NCBI GenBank assembly: GCA_900468535.1
Contig: UBTY01000024.1
Location: 1 to 64,000, forward strand
DNA from: Hyphomicrobiales bacterium
GTDB lineage: Bacteria; Pseudomonadota; Alphaproteobacteria; Rhizobiales; Rhizobiaceae
Reading direction: 5' to 3'
DNA: 64,000 nt
In this document: one piece after another, positions 16,907 through 25,382 of the stretch
Layout of the letters: each line of letters begins with the position of its first letter
Position numbering within the stretch: the stretch's first letter is position 1
Translations under genes and position numbers: made by a program
Notes under the pieces: model-generated
What the model was told of the DNA's origin: nothing
Seen by the model: the letters and a program-made list of their open reading frames with translations, nothing else
The model's database searches: none

Positions 16907-18093
16907 TGACGATGACTGCAGCACGTCATCTGTCATTCTCCGTGACAATGTTGATTGCGCTCCTGTTTGTCGCGTCTCATCCGGCGCTGGCACAGGAGGG
17001 ATCCGTGCTGACATCTCTCCAAAATCAGATGACATCTGCCGCAAAGGCGTGGGAAACGACCGTGATGGACGCGGCCAGGTCGCTGTTCTGGATCCTCGCT
17101 GCGATCGAGATCGGCATTGCTGCGGTTTGGCTGGCACTTCAGGCCGCCTCGCTCGACGGCTGGTTTGCCGAACTCGTGAGGCGTATCATGTTTGTCGGCT
17201 TTTTCGCGTTCGTGCTCGACCAGGGTCCGGCGTTTGCCAGAGCAATCGTCGATAGTCTTTTCCAGATTGCCGCGGGCAGCGGGACCGCATCACCGGCAGA
17301 CGTTTTCAACGCTGGCATCGCCGTCGCGACGAAGATGTCCGAGAAAGTCCAGTTCGGCGTGTTCGAGGACAATACGCTCGCCATTTCGGCCGCGTTCGCC
17401 ATGGTCGTGACGGTGATTGCTTTCTCGCTCGTCGCCGCGATCTTCGTCTCCGTGATGGTCGAGATGTACATCGGCCTGCTCGCCGGCATGATCATGCTCG
17501 GCCTTGGGGGCTCTTCATTCACCAGGGATTTCGCAGTCCGCTACCTTGTCTATGCCTTCTCCGTCGGAATGAAGCTCATGGCGCTCGTGATGATATCGCG
17601 CATCGGCTCCGAGGTCCTTATCGGCCTCGCCAGTCAAGCTGACATCGGCGAGGAGTTCCAGACCGCTCTCGCAATCGCCGGCTTGGCGGTCGTCGTCTTT
17701 GTCATCGCCACGTACGTGCCACCCATCATCCAGGGCGCCGTTCAGGGAGCCTCGGTTTCATCCGGCATGGAAACCATCCGACATGGCGGGCAGGGGGCGT
17801 CATTTGTCGCTGGCGCTGGCTTCCTCGGAGCCGGATCAGGAAGCGCCGGATTTGCGGCGGCGCGGTCAGCGCATGCCGCTGGCTCTTCAGCGACAGGTTC
17901 CGCGATCCGCGGCGTTGGAAGCGCCATCGGCTCAGGCATCAAGGCCGCGGGTTCGGCAGCGAAGGAGAAAGCGATAGGCTCGCCCGGCGCCTACGCCGGT
18001 TCGCTGCTTGGACTTGCGAACGCAAAACTCGAACAGAAGCGAAATGGCTCAAGCACAAACATGCCGACGCCGGAACGCCACGACAAGACCTGA
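16900..18093 (+). CDS. trbL: TrbL, polytopic mating-channel protein (VirB6-like)
   Basis: 397 residues with an N-terminal signal or anchor (FSVTMLIALLFVASHPALAQEG) and several membrane segments, including LFWILAAIEIGIAAVWLALQ, FAMVVTVIAFSLVAAIFV and ALAIAGLAVVVFVIATYVPP. A Gly/Ala/Ser-rich C-terminal tail then follows. This is the TrbL/VirB6 plan of an inner-membrane channel component. It starts inside the last codons of trbJ. The small lipoprotein gene trbK, normally found between trbJ and trbL in Ti-type operons, is absent. The frame start at 16900 is GTG, and an ATG is available at 16906. Confidence 0.94.
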   Translation: MVMTMTAARHLSFSVTMLIALLFVASHPALAQEGSVLTSLQNQMTSAAKAWETTVMDAARSLFWILAAIEIGIAAVWLALQAASLDGWFAELVRRIMFVGFFAFVLDQGPAFARAIVDSLFQIAAGSGTASPADVFNAGIAVATKMSEKVQFGVFEDNTLAISAAFAMVVTVIAFSLVAAIFVSVMVEMYIGLLAGMIMLGLGGSSFTRDFAVRYLVYAFSVGMKLMALVMISRIGSEVLIGLASQADIGEEFQTALAIAGLAVVVFVIATYVPPIIQGAVQGASVSSGMETIRHGGQGASFVAGAGFLGAGSGSAGFAAARSAHAAGSSATGSAIRGVGSAIGSGIKAAGSAAKEKAIGSPGAYAGSLLGLANAKLEQKRNGSSTNMPTPERHDKT

Positions 18094-18120
18094 ACCGCGA
18101 CTTGCGCAGAAGGAATGCCG

Positions 18121-18777
18121 ATGAAACATACTCCCGAAAACCCCTACCTTGCCGCGCGACAGGAATGGACGGAGCGATATGGGTCCTACGTGCGCGCAGC
18201 CGCAGCCTGGCGCGTCGTCGGGATTCTTGGCCTGTCGATCGCACTCGTCGGCTTCGCCTACGCTCTATATGTGAGCTCACAGGTCAGGCTCGTTCCCTAC
18301 ATCGTCGAGGTCGATCGGTTGGGAACAGCTGTCATGGCCGGATTTCCCGAACAGATAGAATACGCCGACGTGCGCGTCGTAAGGGCAACGCTCGGCAACT
18401 TCGTCGCCAGCTTCCGCTCGGTCACGCCCGATGCCGTCGTCCAGAAACAATATATCGACCGGACATATGCGCTGCTACGCATGCCCGATCCGGCGACGGA
18501 GAAGATCAACTCCTGGTTCAGGGGCAACCCTCCGTTCGAAAAGGCAAAAGCCGCGACGGTTTCGGTTGAGGTGAACAACGTCGTTGCGCTGTCGAACCAT
18601 TCCTATCAGGTCGACTGGACGGAATACGAGCGCGACAGGAAGGGGAAGGAGACAGGAACGCGCCGCTACCGCGGCATCGCGACCGTTTCCCTGACGACAC
18701 CGCAGGATGAAGCGACGATCCGGCTCAATCCGATCGGTCTCTACGTCCGGGACTTCGACTGGACTGCACAACTTTAA
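18121..18777 (+). CDS. trbF: TrbF, VirB8-like mating-channel protein
   Basis: 218 residues. A short cytoplasmic start ([22 protein letters not shown]) is followed by one membrane helix ([22 protein letters not shown]) and a periplasmic VirB8-type domain with [11 protein letters not shown] and a C-terminal [20 protein letters not shown]. The ATG at 18121 was chosen over the one at 18115 because AAGGA lies six bases before it. TrbF links the inner-membrane parts of the channel to the outer-membrane complex. It lies between trbL and trbG. Confidence 0.95.
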   Translation: MKHTPENPYLAARQEWTERYGSYVRAAAAWRVVGILGLSIALVGFAYALYVSSQVRLVPYIVEVDRLGTAVMAGFPEQIEYADVRVVRATLGNFVASFRSVTPDAVVQKQYIDRTYALLRMPDPATEKINSWFRGNPPFEKAKAATVSVEVNNVVALSNHSYQVDWTEYERDRKGKETGTRRYRGIATVSLTTPQDEATIRLNPIGLYVRDFDWTAQL

Positions 18778-18794
18778 GGGCTGGAGGCCCGTCG

Positions 18795-19604
18795 ATGATG
18801 AAACGATTGCTCTTACCCGTCGTCTTTGCAACGGCATTCGCCTCCGCAGGTCTTGCGTTCGGGCAAACCATGTCGAGCAACGAAGTGCGCGGCACCGGCC
18901 TTTCTGAAAAGTGGCGCATGAGCCCCGGTCTCGTCGCCAATGGCAGCGACGGAAAGGTGGTGTTTCTCTTCGGCGAGACACAGCCTTCGGTCGTTTGCTC
19001 ACCCCTTCAGGTCTGTGATATCGAACTGCAGGGCGGCGAGGTCGTTCGGGACGTGCTCGTCGGCGACACGGTTCGCTGGAAGATCGAACCGGCGACATCG
19101 GGCGCGGCAGGTGGCCAGGCGATCCATCTCGTGATCAAACCCGCGGAACCGGGCCTCTTGACGTCCATGGTCGTCACGACGTCGCGGCGAACCTACCACA
19201 TCCAGCTCAAATCTCATCCAAGCCAATACATGGCGCGTGTCGGCTTCTCATATCCCGAGGACGTGTCGACGAAGCTTGCGGACGTGAATGCGCGCCTCGA
19301 AGCGGGCGGCGGCGCTGGTCCCGCCCCGGAGAGGCTCTCCTTTTCCTACAGCATGCGCGGGAGCGCGCCATGGAAACCGAAGCGGGTCTACTCCGATGGA
19401 TCGAAGACCTACATCCAGCTTCCGAGGTCGGTTTCGAGCCAGGACGCACCCGTTCTCTTCGTGGTTAGCGAAGGGAAAAACAGGATCGTCAATTATCGCA
19501 TCAGGAACGACGTGATGATCGTCGACTATGCGCTCGACCAAGCGGTGCTGGTTTCCGGAGTGGGTTGGCGACAGCAGAAAGTGACCATCCGGAGAGGTGG
19601 TTGA
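18795..19604 (+). CDS. trbG: TrbG, VirB9-like channel protein
   Basis: 269 residues with a signal peptide ([20 protein letters not shown]) and the VirB9/TrbG/CagX plan: an N-terminal domain with [25 protein letters not shown] and a C-terminal domain with [17 protein letters not shown] and [22 protein letters not shown]. It forms part of the outer-membrane-associated core of the mating channel. It starts 17 bp after trbF and ends 2 bp before trbH. Confidence 0.96.
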   Translation: MMKRLLLPVVFATAFASAGLAFGQTMSSNEVRGTGLSEKWRMSPGLVANGSDGKVVFLFGETQPSVVCSPLQVCDIELQGGEVVRDVLVGDTVRWKIEPATSGAAGGQAIHLVIKPAEPGLLTSMVVTTSRRTYHIQLKSHPSQYMARVGFSYPEDVSTKLADVNARLEAGGGAGPAPERLSFSYSMRGSAPWKPKRVYSDGSKTYIQLPRSVSSQDAPVLFVVSEGKNRIVNYRIRNDVMIVDYALDQAVLVSGVGWRQQKVTIRRGG

Positions 19605-19606
19605 GC

Positions 19607-20044
19607 ATGCGCGCACTCATAGTTGCTGCCCTGACGGCCGTTCTTCTTTGCGCGTGCCAGACGCCGCACGCGGCCACTGCTTTAACCCCGGATGGAACAG
19701 GTCTGTCCGCTCCGGCAACAGCGGCTATCGCGGGCGACATGGCAAGTCGCCTCGCGGAGCAAGCCAGCCCCGCCATCGCGGGACCACTCACGATGCGCAA
19801 CGACAAATCGCCATACGCGGTTTCCCTTGAGGCCGCCCTGAAAGGTTGGGGCTATACCGTCACCACGGATGCGAAGGTCAAGACCGGCGCCCTCCCCACT
19901 CACCTTGCCTGGTCGATCGCAGACATCGATGGGCAGGTCTTTGCCCGCCTCTCGATGCCGACACTTGTCCTTGGCCGAACCTACATGCCGACGGTTAGCG
20001 GCGCGGATCCGGCAAGCCCGCTTTCCGTGATGAGAGCCGATTGA
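19607..20044 (+). CDS. trbH: TrbH, lipoprotein of the mating channel
   Basis: 145 residues starting MRALIVAALTAVLLCACQ, a lipoprotein signal with the lipobox around LLCAC, so Cys16 or Cys18 should be lipidated. The rest is a small domain with DGQVFARLSMPTLVLGRTYMP. TrbH takes the place of VirB7, holding the outer-membrane core complex. The ATG at 19607, two bases after the trbG stop, gives the proper signal sequence. The longer frame from 19565 would overlap trbG. Confidence 0.92.
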   Translation: MRALIVAALTAVLLCACQTPHAATALTPDGTGLSAPATAAIAGDMASRLAEQASPAIAGPLTMRNDKSPYAVSLEAALKGWGYTVTTDAKVKTGALPTHLAWSIADIDGQVFARLSMPTLVLGRTYMPTVSGADPASPLSVMRAD

Positions 20045-20054
20045 GGAGAGAACC

Positions 20055-21332
20055 ATGGTGCAATCCCTGCAACTCGGGGCGCCTGCTTCGGCTCAGACCG
20101 GCATGCGCAGGGTCAACCGACTACCAATCGTGATTGTGATCGGTGTCATTGTGGTCTTTCTCGGAGTCGTCATATTGGGTCTCTCCTGGCGCGGGATGTC
20201 GTTTCATCGTGGCGATGACCTCGGCGAGGTCTCCGATGCATCGGCGAAAAACTTCGGCGATCAGCTCAAGCGCGGCGTGCCGGATGGGATCATCGGCGAG
20301 CCGGATCGCGATGGTGTGCCATCGTCCGTCGTCATCGCCGCGAAGGTTGATAAGCCGGCCGAGATCCCCGCTGTGGCGCCGGTCGATCATCAGCCACTGG
20401 CGTTGAGATCGGAGACCGAAGCAGAGTGGGAAGCGAGGCTTAGACGAGAGCAGCGGGAACAGTATCTGCGAGAGAGACAGCGTCAACAAATGGCGCGCCT
20501 GCAGGCACAGGCAACGGCGCTCGAATCTCCCCTCAAGGTGGACGTCGCGCAGGCCGTTGCCGAAGAACCGGCCCGGCCTAACGGCGCGAGTAATGCAAAC
20601 GGCTCGACCGATCTTTACATGGCCGCCATCAAATCCGGTGCTATGTCGCAGGCTCTCGATCAGAACGGCCAGGTTTCGAAGGAGGATTTCTTCAATCAGG
20701 ACATCAAGGATCTCGGCTATCTGCCGAACCAGGTCGTGCCGCCACTGTCGCAAAACGAACTGAAGAGAGGCTCTGTGATCCCGGCAACCCTGATCACGGG
20801 GATCAATTCGGACTTGCCCGGCCGGATCACGGCACACGTCAGCCAGAATGTCTATGACAGTGCAACGGGGCACCGCCTCCTGATACCGCAAGGCGCCAAA
20901 CTTCTTGGCCGCTACGACTCCAAGATTTCCTTCGGACAGAAGCGTGTTCTGGTCGTCTGGACCGACCTGATCTTTCCGAATGGGTCAACGCTTGCGATCG
21001 GCGGCATGGCCGGCACGGATAGTGAAGGTTATGGGGGATTTAGCGACAAGGTGGATCGCCACCTATGGCGCACATTCGCGTCGGCGGCGCTCGTTGCAAC
21101 CATCGGCACCGCCATCGACATGTCGATCCCCGAGAGCTCGAACCTCGCGACGCAGGATACTGCCTCGGATGCCGCAAGGCGAAACTTCGCGGAGAGTTTC
21201 GGGAAGGTCGCGGAACAAACGATTTCCAAGGGCCTCAACGTCCAACCAACAATCCGCATCCGACCCGGCTACCGTTTCAACGTACTGGTTGACCAAGATA
21301 TCGTATTTCCGTCGACATACCCTAAAAGTTGA
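20055..21332 (+). CDS. trbI: TrbI, VirB10-like channel protein
   Basis: 425 residues. One membrane helix (LPIVIVIGVIVVFLGVVILGLSW) is followed by a long Glu/Arg/Gln-rich linker and the conserved VirB10/TrbI domain (IPATLITGINSDLPGRITAHVSQ, then LLIPQGAKLLGRYDSKISFGQ). The end reads VLVDQDIVFPSTYPKS. It spans both membranes and passes energy signals to the outer-membrane core. It is the last gene of the trb operon. A 7-bp inverted repeat at 21341–21370 follows but lacks a U-tract. Confidence 0.97.
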   Translation: MVQSLQLGAPASAQTGMRRVNRLPIVIVIGVIVVFLGVVILGLSWRGMSFHRGDDLGEVSDASAKNFGDQLKRGVPDGIIGEPDRDGVPSSVVIAAKVDKPAEIPAVAPVDHQPLALRSETEAEWEARLRREQREQYLRERQRQQMARLQAQATALESPLKVDVAQAVAEEPARPNGASNANGSTDLYMAAIKSGAMSQALDQNGQVSKEDFFNQDIKDLGYLPNQVVPPLSQNELKRGSVIPATLITGINSDLPGRITAHVSQNVYDSATGHRLLIPQGAKLLGRYDSKISFGQKRVLVVWTDLIFPNGSTLAIGGMAGTDSEGYGGFSDKVDRHLWRTFASAALVATIGTAIDMSIPESSNLATQDTASDAARRNFAESFGKVAEQTISKGLNVQPTIRIRPGYRFNVLVDQDIVFPSTYPKS

Positions 21333-21340
21333 GTGGAATC

Positions 21341-21370
21341 CGACGAGACAAATTCAGGCTCTCCTCGTCG
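21341..21370 (+). repeat. Inverted repeat after trbI
   Basis: CGACGAG (21341–21347) and CTCGTCG (21364–21370) could form a 7-bp stem just after the trbI stop. There is no following T-run, so it may be only a weak or factor-dependent termination signal. Confidence 0.35.
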
Positions 21371-21459
21371 ACGGCATTGCGAACTTATGGGGATGGCCAG
21401 TCAGCGAGCGGTCGTGAATTCCAGAAATTCAAGGTAATTTTTGCCTCTGCGGCAGTTTT

Positions 21460-21475
21460 GTTGCACTCCTGCAAC
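21460..21475. promoter_or_regulatory. Perfect-arm palindrome upstream of traR
   Basis: GTTGCACTCCTGCAAC has perfect 6-bp arms around CTCC, about 240 bp upstream of the traR start, within the 381-bp trbI–traR gap. The TGCA half-sites recall LuxR-type boxes, but the spacing and arms differ from the four AATCCT(A/G)CA sites. It may be the operator of traR or of another regulator. Confidence 0.4.
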
Positions 21476-21713
21476 GATACAGAAAATGATTGAGACTTAA
21501 CTCCTACCCGCCTAACCGGCGACTTGCATAGCGCACTAACAAACTGCCATAATACAACTATAGGCAGAGTTTGAGGTCCGCGGAACTGCGGCCTTCGCCA
21601 ATGCAGAAATAGCGATATCGATATCTCCGAACGCCGCTGACGCTTGTTCTGGCCGATCCGCAAGGGAGCCCGGAAAGGAAGCAACGAACGGCCACCCACA
21701 TCAGGAGGAATGC

Positions 21714-22418
21714 ATGAAAGGTAGCCTTATTGCACTTCTTGAAATGATCGAAGCAGCCCGTGATGAACGTATGATCAGATGCGCTTTGAGGAATTTCGCG
21801 CACGAAAGCGGTTTCGAATGCTTTTCGTATTTGCGGGCTGTCGGCAAGGATGTGTCCACGGTCAACAATTATCCACCTGCCTGGGCAGGTATTTACATCG
21901 ACAACCATTACTCGAGGATTGACCCTGTCGTAACGGAGGCCGGTCGACGGGGAACGCTTTTCTCATGGACGGCCGACGACTGGCCCGCACGGGGATGCTC
22001 CACTGCGCGACGGTTTCGCGACGAGGCGATTGACCATGGCATTCGCTCCGGCGTGACCGTCCCGGCGATCGGAACGTTTGGTGCGAGGCTGATGCTGACA
22101 TTCGCCTCGTCAAAGAGGATGGCAGATCTCGCAACACTGTTCACGCCACAGGACGCAGTCCAGGCACTTCTCGCAATACATTATCGCTTGAGAAGCCTGG
22201 CCGACATGGGCCCACCAAATTCCAGGCGAAATTTGTCACCGCGCGAGTCGATCTGTCTCAAATGGATCGCGGAGGGCATGTGCTGCCACGAAATTGCCGA
22301 CCTGACCAAGATCAATTCGAGAACGGTGCAGTATTACCTCGATAATGCCCGCAAGAAACTCGAAGCAAGAACTCTCCCACAACTAGTCTCGATCGCGAAA
22401 GATCTGGGGCTGCTGTGA
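21714..22418 (+). CDS. traR: TraR, LuxR-type quorum-sensing activator of transfer
   Basis: 234 residues, the exact length of classical TraR. The ligand-binding residues fall at the canonical positions: W57, Y61, D70, W85 and G113 (within NNYPPAWAGIYID, DPVV, FSWTADDW and GIRSGVTVP). The C-terminal LuxR helix-turn-helix runs from LSPRESICLKWIAEG to NSRTVQYYLDNARKKL. It should bind the TraI-made lactone, dimerise and activate the tra and trb promoters. It is transcribed like trb, 381 bp after trbI, and is preceded by AGGAGG. No TraM antiactivator gene is seen next to it. Confidence 0.94.
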   Translation: MKGSLIALLEMIEAARDERMIRCALRNFAHESGFECFSYLRAVGKDVSTVNNYPPAWAGIYIDNHYSRIDPVVTEAGRRGTLFSWTADDWPARGCSTARRFRDEAIDHGIRSGVTVPAIGTFGARLMLTFASSKRMADLATLFTPQDAVQALLAIHYRLRSLADMGPPNSRRNLSPRESICLKWIAEGMCCHEIADLTKINSRTVQYYLDNARKKLEARTLPQLVSIAKDLGLL

Positions 22419-22529
22419 GCCGCTTGGGCCGTCTTTGGTGTTTGCGGGCGCGCAAGTAGGCAGCGACGGGGTCCTTGGCATCGTCGGGGGCCGAGGCCAT
22501 CTCAATCGATCGCGCTATACTATATTTGC

Positions 22530-23100
22530 GAAACCAATATAGTGAAGTCGTCGGATAGCCTCGCTCAGGATTTCGCGATTTCCGCAGAAGTGGCGGACTC
22601 GTTGCCACCGATCCTTGATCTCCTGAAAGGCCTTGCTCCAACGTTCCGGGCTGTGCCGCACATCTGCGGCAGCCTTCGATCTCAAGCGTTTCGAAATCAA
22701 ACCCGGTTACCGGGTAGAATTCATGAAGACGAACAGAGGGTGAAGACTATTCGGACAAGCCCGCCAACTTACCGCTCTCGGTGGCGCGTCGGTCGAACCG
22801 CTAAGGTTCATGGATTCCTTGATCCATGACCCCGTTCGTTGATCCTGCTTCATGGCGCCGGTATTTCGGTGGTTATCCCGATCCCTGCAGGTATGCAGTG
22901 CATAAGTTTATCATAGTCGGGCGACGCCAAAATGACGCTGGCGGCCGGGCCAAACGAGACAAAGACCTGAGACAGGCCGGAATGCTGTTCGACGCCCTCC
23001 CGGTCACCGGCCATGGGCCCCCATTGGCTGATGCTCTAGAGGAAACATGGGATCGCGGACCTGCCTGGCAGCTGGCGATGTCAGAGGCCACAAAGCCTGC
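22530..23100 (+). pseudogene. Decayed GSU2403-like nucleotidyltransferase
   Basis: Pieces of one protein family are visible in order but in different frames: LAQDFAISAEVADSLPPILD and TFRAVPH (about 22558–22660), then FEIKPGYRVEFMKTNRG (about 22690–22740) broken by a stop. Next come ALGGASVEPLRFMDSLIHDPV (about 22770–22840), LLHGAGISVVIP, RYAVHKFIIVGRRQNDAGGR (about 22890–22940) and DKDLRQAGMLFDALP, EETWDRGPAW. This order matches the C-terminal two-thirds of the GSU2403-type nucleotidyltransferase-fold proteins. At least three frameshifts and an internal stop separate the parts, and the N-terminus is missing. It is a relic of an accessory gene between traR and hipBA. Confidence 0.65.
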
Positions 23101-23288
23101 ACAGAGAGTACTCGGGCGGCGTCAATCGGATGGTTGGCATTCTCGAGAGGCGCAGTCAACAACGTCGTGAATGATATGTAAACGAGTCATTTCTCAGAAA
23201 ATGATCTGTATATTTATCTTCTATTTTGACTTGAGGGAATGGTTTTGGTAATCTATCTGCCAGTCCAGCAAAAATTGGACGGAGAGAT

Positions 23289-23606
23289 ATGATGGCACGC
23301 TCCGAGTCAGATGCCTTGCTGGAAATCGGACACCTGCTGAAGGCTGCTCGTAAGGGCAGGCGATTGACCCAAGAGCAAGTGGCCGATATTGCAGGCATAT
23401 CCCGCCCTCGCTACCGCGAGATTGAAGCCGGAAGCAGTTCCGCACGCACGACGACGTTGATCAATATCGCTCGCGCTCTCGGGCTCGAATTGATGCTCAT
23501 CCCGAATGCGATGGTGCCCGCTGTCGATGCATTGCTGCGGCCACACGACGATCTCGATGATCTCCCGGCTTTCGTTGCTCATCCGGACGGTGATCGCAGT
23601 GCCTGA
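23289..23606 (+). CDS. hipB: HipB-like antitoxin / transcriptional regulator
   Basis: 105 residues with an XRE helix-turn-helix (LLKAARKGRRLTQEQVADIAGISRPRYREIEAGSSSARTTTLINIARALG) at about residues 14–65. A short tail follows. It is the upstream partner of a HipA kinase and overlaps it by 8 bp, the usual antitoxin–toxin order. HipB proteins neutralise HipA and repress the operon. A GGAGAG ribosome site precedes the ATG. Confidence 0.87.
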   Translation: MMARSESDALLEIGHLLKAARKGRRLTQEQVADIAGISRPRYREIEAGSSSARTTTLINIARALGLELMLIPNAMVPAVDALLRPHDDLDDLPAFVAHPDGDRSA

Positions 23607-24849
23607 GGCTTTTTCCGATCCGAGATCCATCTCCTCGCTCACCGTTATGCTGAACGACGTGCAGGTCGGCACGATCGTGCGGACGCCCGGCGATTTCAGC
23701 GCGTTCAGCTTCGAAGATAGCTATCGCGCGACGGGCGGCTTTCCCGTGCTAAGCCTGTCATTTCGCGCAGTCAGCGGCGGCTTGCGTAAAGACCCTAAGC
23801 CTGTCGCCAGCGCTCTCCCACCTTTTTTTGCCAATCTTCTCCCAGAAGACAAACTGCGCGAGGCAATGGAAAAGCATCACGCGGGTAGCGTTCGCGCCGG
23901 CAACGATTTCGATTTGCTTGTCGCACTCGGGGCGGACCTGCCGGGCGCCGTCCTCGTCGTACCGAGCGAGGGAACGGTGGCGCATCTCGAAGATAAGGCC
24001 GTTCAAAAACCGAAAGCCCGGTTTTCACTCGCCGGCGTGCAAATGAAGCTCTCTGTTATCAAGAACACGGGCAAGGGCGGCGGCCTGACATTGCCGCTTG
24101 GTGATGAACAGGGTTCGTATATCGCCAAGTTTCCGTCGACCTCATTTCCAGGAGTTTCGGAAAACGAATATGCCAATCTTGCTTTGGCAGAAGCGATCGG
24201 CATGGAAGTGCCGGAACGGGAACTTGTCGAGCAATCCGAGTTCGAAGGAATTCCAGAAGAGTTCGAGACGCTGTCGGACGGCAAAGTCCTGCTCGTCAAA
24301 CGCTTTGATCGTAGTCTTGATGGTCAGCGGATCCATATCGAGGATTTCGGACAGGTGTTCGGCGTCTATCCTTCCCGGAAATATGAAGGTGCCGCCTATC
24401 ATGATATCGCTGCGGCCCTGAACGTTGCCGTGTCGTCCGCCGCCGCACTCGAGTTCGTCCGCCGGCTGGCTCTGGCTGCGTTGACCGGCAATGGTGACAT
24501 GCACCTGAAGAACTGGTCGTTGATCTATCGCGAGGCAGGCGAACCACTGCTTGCGCCGGTCTACGACGTGCTATCGACAATCCCCTATATCCCGGCAGAC
24601 GCCATGGCACTATCGCTCGCCGGCGAGCGCCCCTTCAAGGCGTTGAATGTGCAGCGATGGAAAGCGTTCGCAAACCGTGCACGACTGCCGGAAGCCGCAG
24701 TTCTCAGGGCAGTGGTCGACACGATCGAACGCGTGAACGATCGCTGGTGGTCGCTGACGGAACGCGAGGTCGTTCCGACAAAGGTGCTCGAGCGTATCGA
24801 TGCTCATGTGCGGCTGATGACACCGATCCTCGGCACGTGTGCGAACTGA
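23599..24849 (+). CDS. hipA: HipA-like serine/threonine kinase toxin
   Basis: 416 residues from a GTG at 23599 that overlaps hipB by 8 bp. The HipA N-terminal couple domain (TVMLNDVQVGTIVRTPGDFSAFSF) is followed by the kinase part: AGVQMKLSV, the catalytic GNGDMHLKNWSLIY (HxKN pattern) and VYDVLSTIPY with the metal-binding Asp. HipA kinases phosphorylate glutamyl-tRNA synthetase or other targets and slow growth, giving persistence. On a plasmid the pair probably also stabilises maintenance. All key motifs are intact, so the toxin should be active. The longer frame from 23506 would overlap most of hipB and was rejected. Confidence 0.9.
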   Translation: MPEAFSDPRSISSLTVMLNDVQVGTIVRTPGDFSAFSFEDSYRATGGFPVLSLSFRAVSGGLRKDPKPVASALPPFFANLLPEDKLREAMEKHHAGSVRAGNDFDLLVALGADLPGAVLVVPSEGTVAHLEDKAVQKPKARFSLAGVQMKLSVIKNTGKGGGLTLPLGDEQGSYIAKFPSTSFPGVSENEYANLALAEAIGMEVPERELVEQSEFEGIPEEFETLSDGKVLLVKRFDRSLDGQRIHIEDFGQVFGVYPSRKYEGAAYHDIAAALNVAVSSAAALEFVRRLALAALTGNGDMHLKNWSLIYREAGEPLLAPVYDVLSTIPYIPADAMALSLAGERPFKALNVQRWKAFANRARLPEAAVLRAVVDTIERVNDRWWSLTEREVVPTKVLERIDAHVRLMTPILGTCAN

Positions 24850-25382
24850 GGGACTGGCGCCGCGGTAACCAAACGCAATCCTAGCCTGCCCGCCAGTTTT
24901 CTTGGCGCCTCTTCACGCGCTGCCAGAGAGAATCGTTTATAATCCGGAGCGACGGCACGTCCGGCAGCGTTCTCGCGTGAGACACGACACGCGGTTACGG
25001 GAATTTTGCGATAGGCGAGGCGGGCGAAAACGATCCGCCCGACATCGGCCTGATTGTTCAGAATGCCGCTGTCACGATTACGATGACCGCAGATTGCGGC
25101 ACCCTCTGCGGTTGGCCGCGTCCACCAGTATTTGACCTGCCAAAGCGGCCTGAAGGCCGGCGTGTCGCAAATGACGACCGGCTGACACCGGAATCAGCGA
25201 AAGTGTCGGCCAAATCCTAACCTTGTCACAGGACGAATTCCTTTCCGAGATCGAGCTGGGTTTTGATCGACGCGGAATTTGTTGATCTGTTGAGGCACCG
25301 CTTAAAACACGACGCGCTTGGGGTCATACGCAATGACCGATCTCCCTGGTTTGAATCGCGGTCGCCATGGTAGAGATCCGGT
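24850..25382. other. Gene-free region between hipA and the HNH gene
   Basis: No gene with a proper start is supported. A plus-strand open stretch of about 80 codons ending at the TAA at 25219–25221 reads like protein (NFAIGEAGENDPPDIGLIVQ, then DCGTLCGWPRPPVFDLPKRP) but has an in-frame stop just before it and no start codon. It may be a gene remnant. No promoter or terminator is clear. Confidence 0.3.

Noticed and set aside
22312..22641. Minus-strand frame overlapping the traR end and the pseudogene
   Set aside because: One part (DAKDPVAAYLRARKHQRRPKR) looks protein-like, but the frame overlaps traR and the plus-strand pseudogene and has no clear family match.
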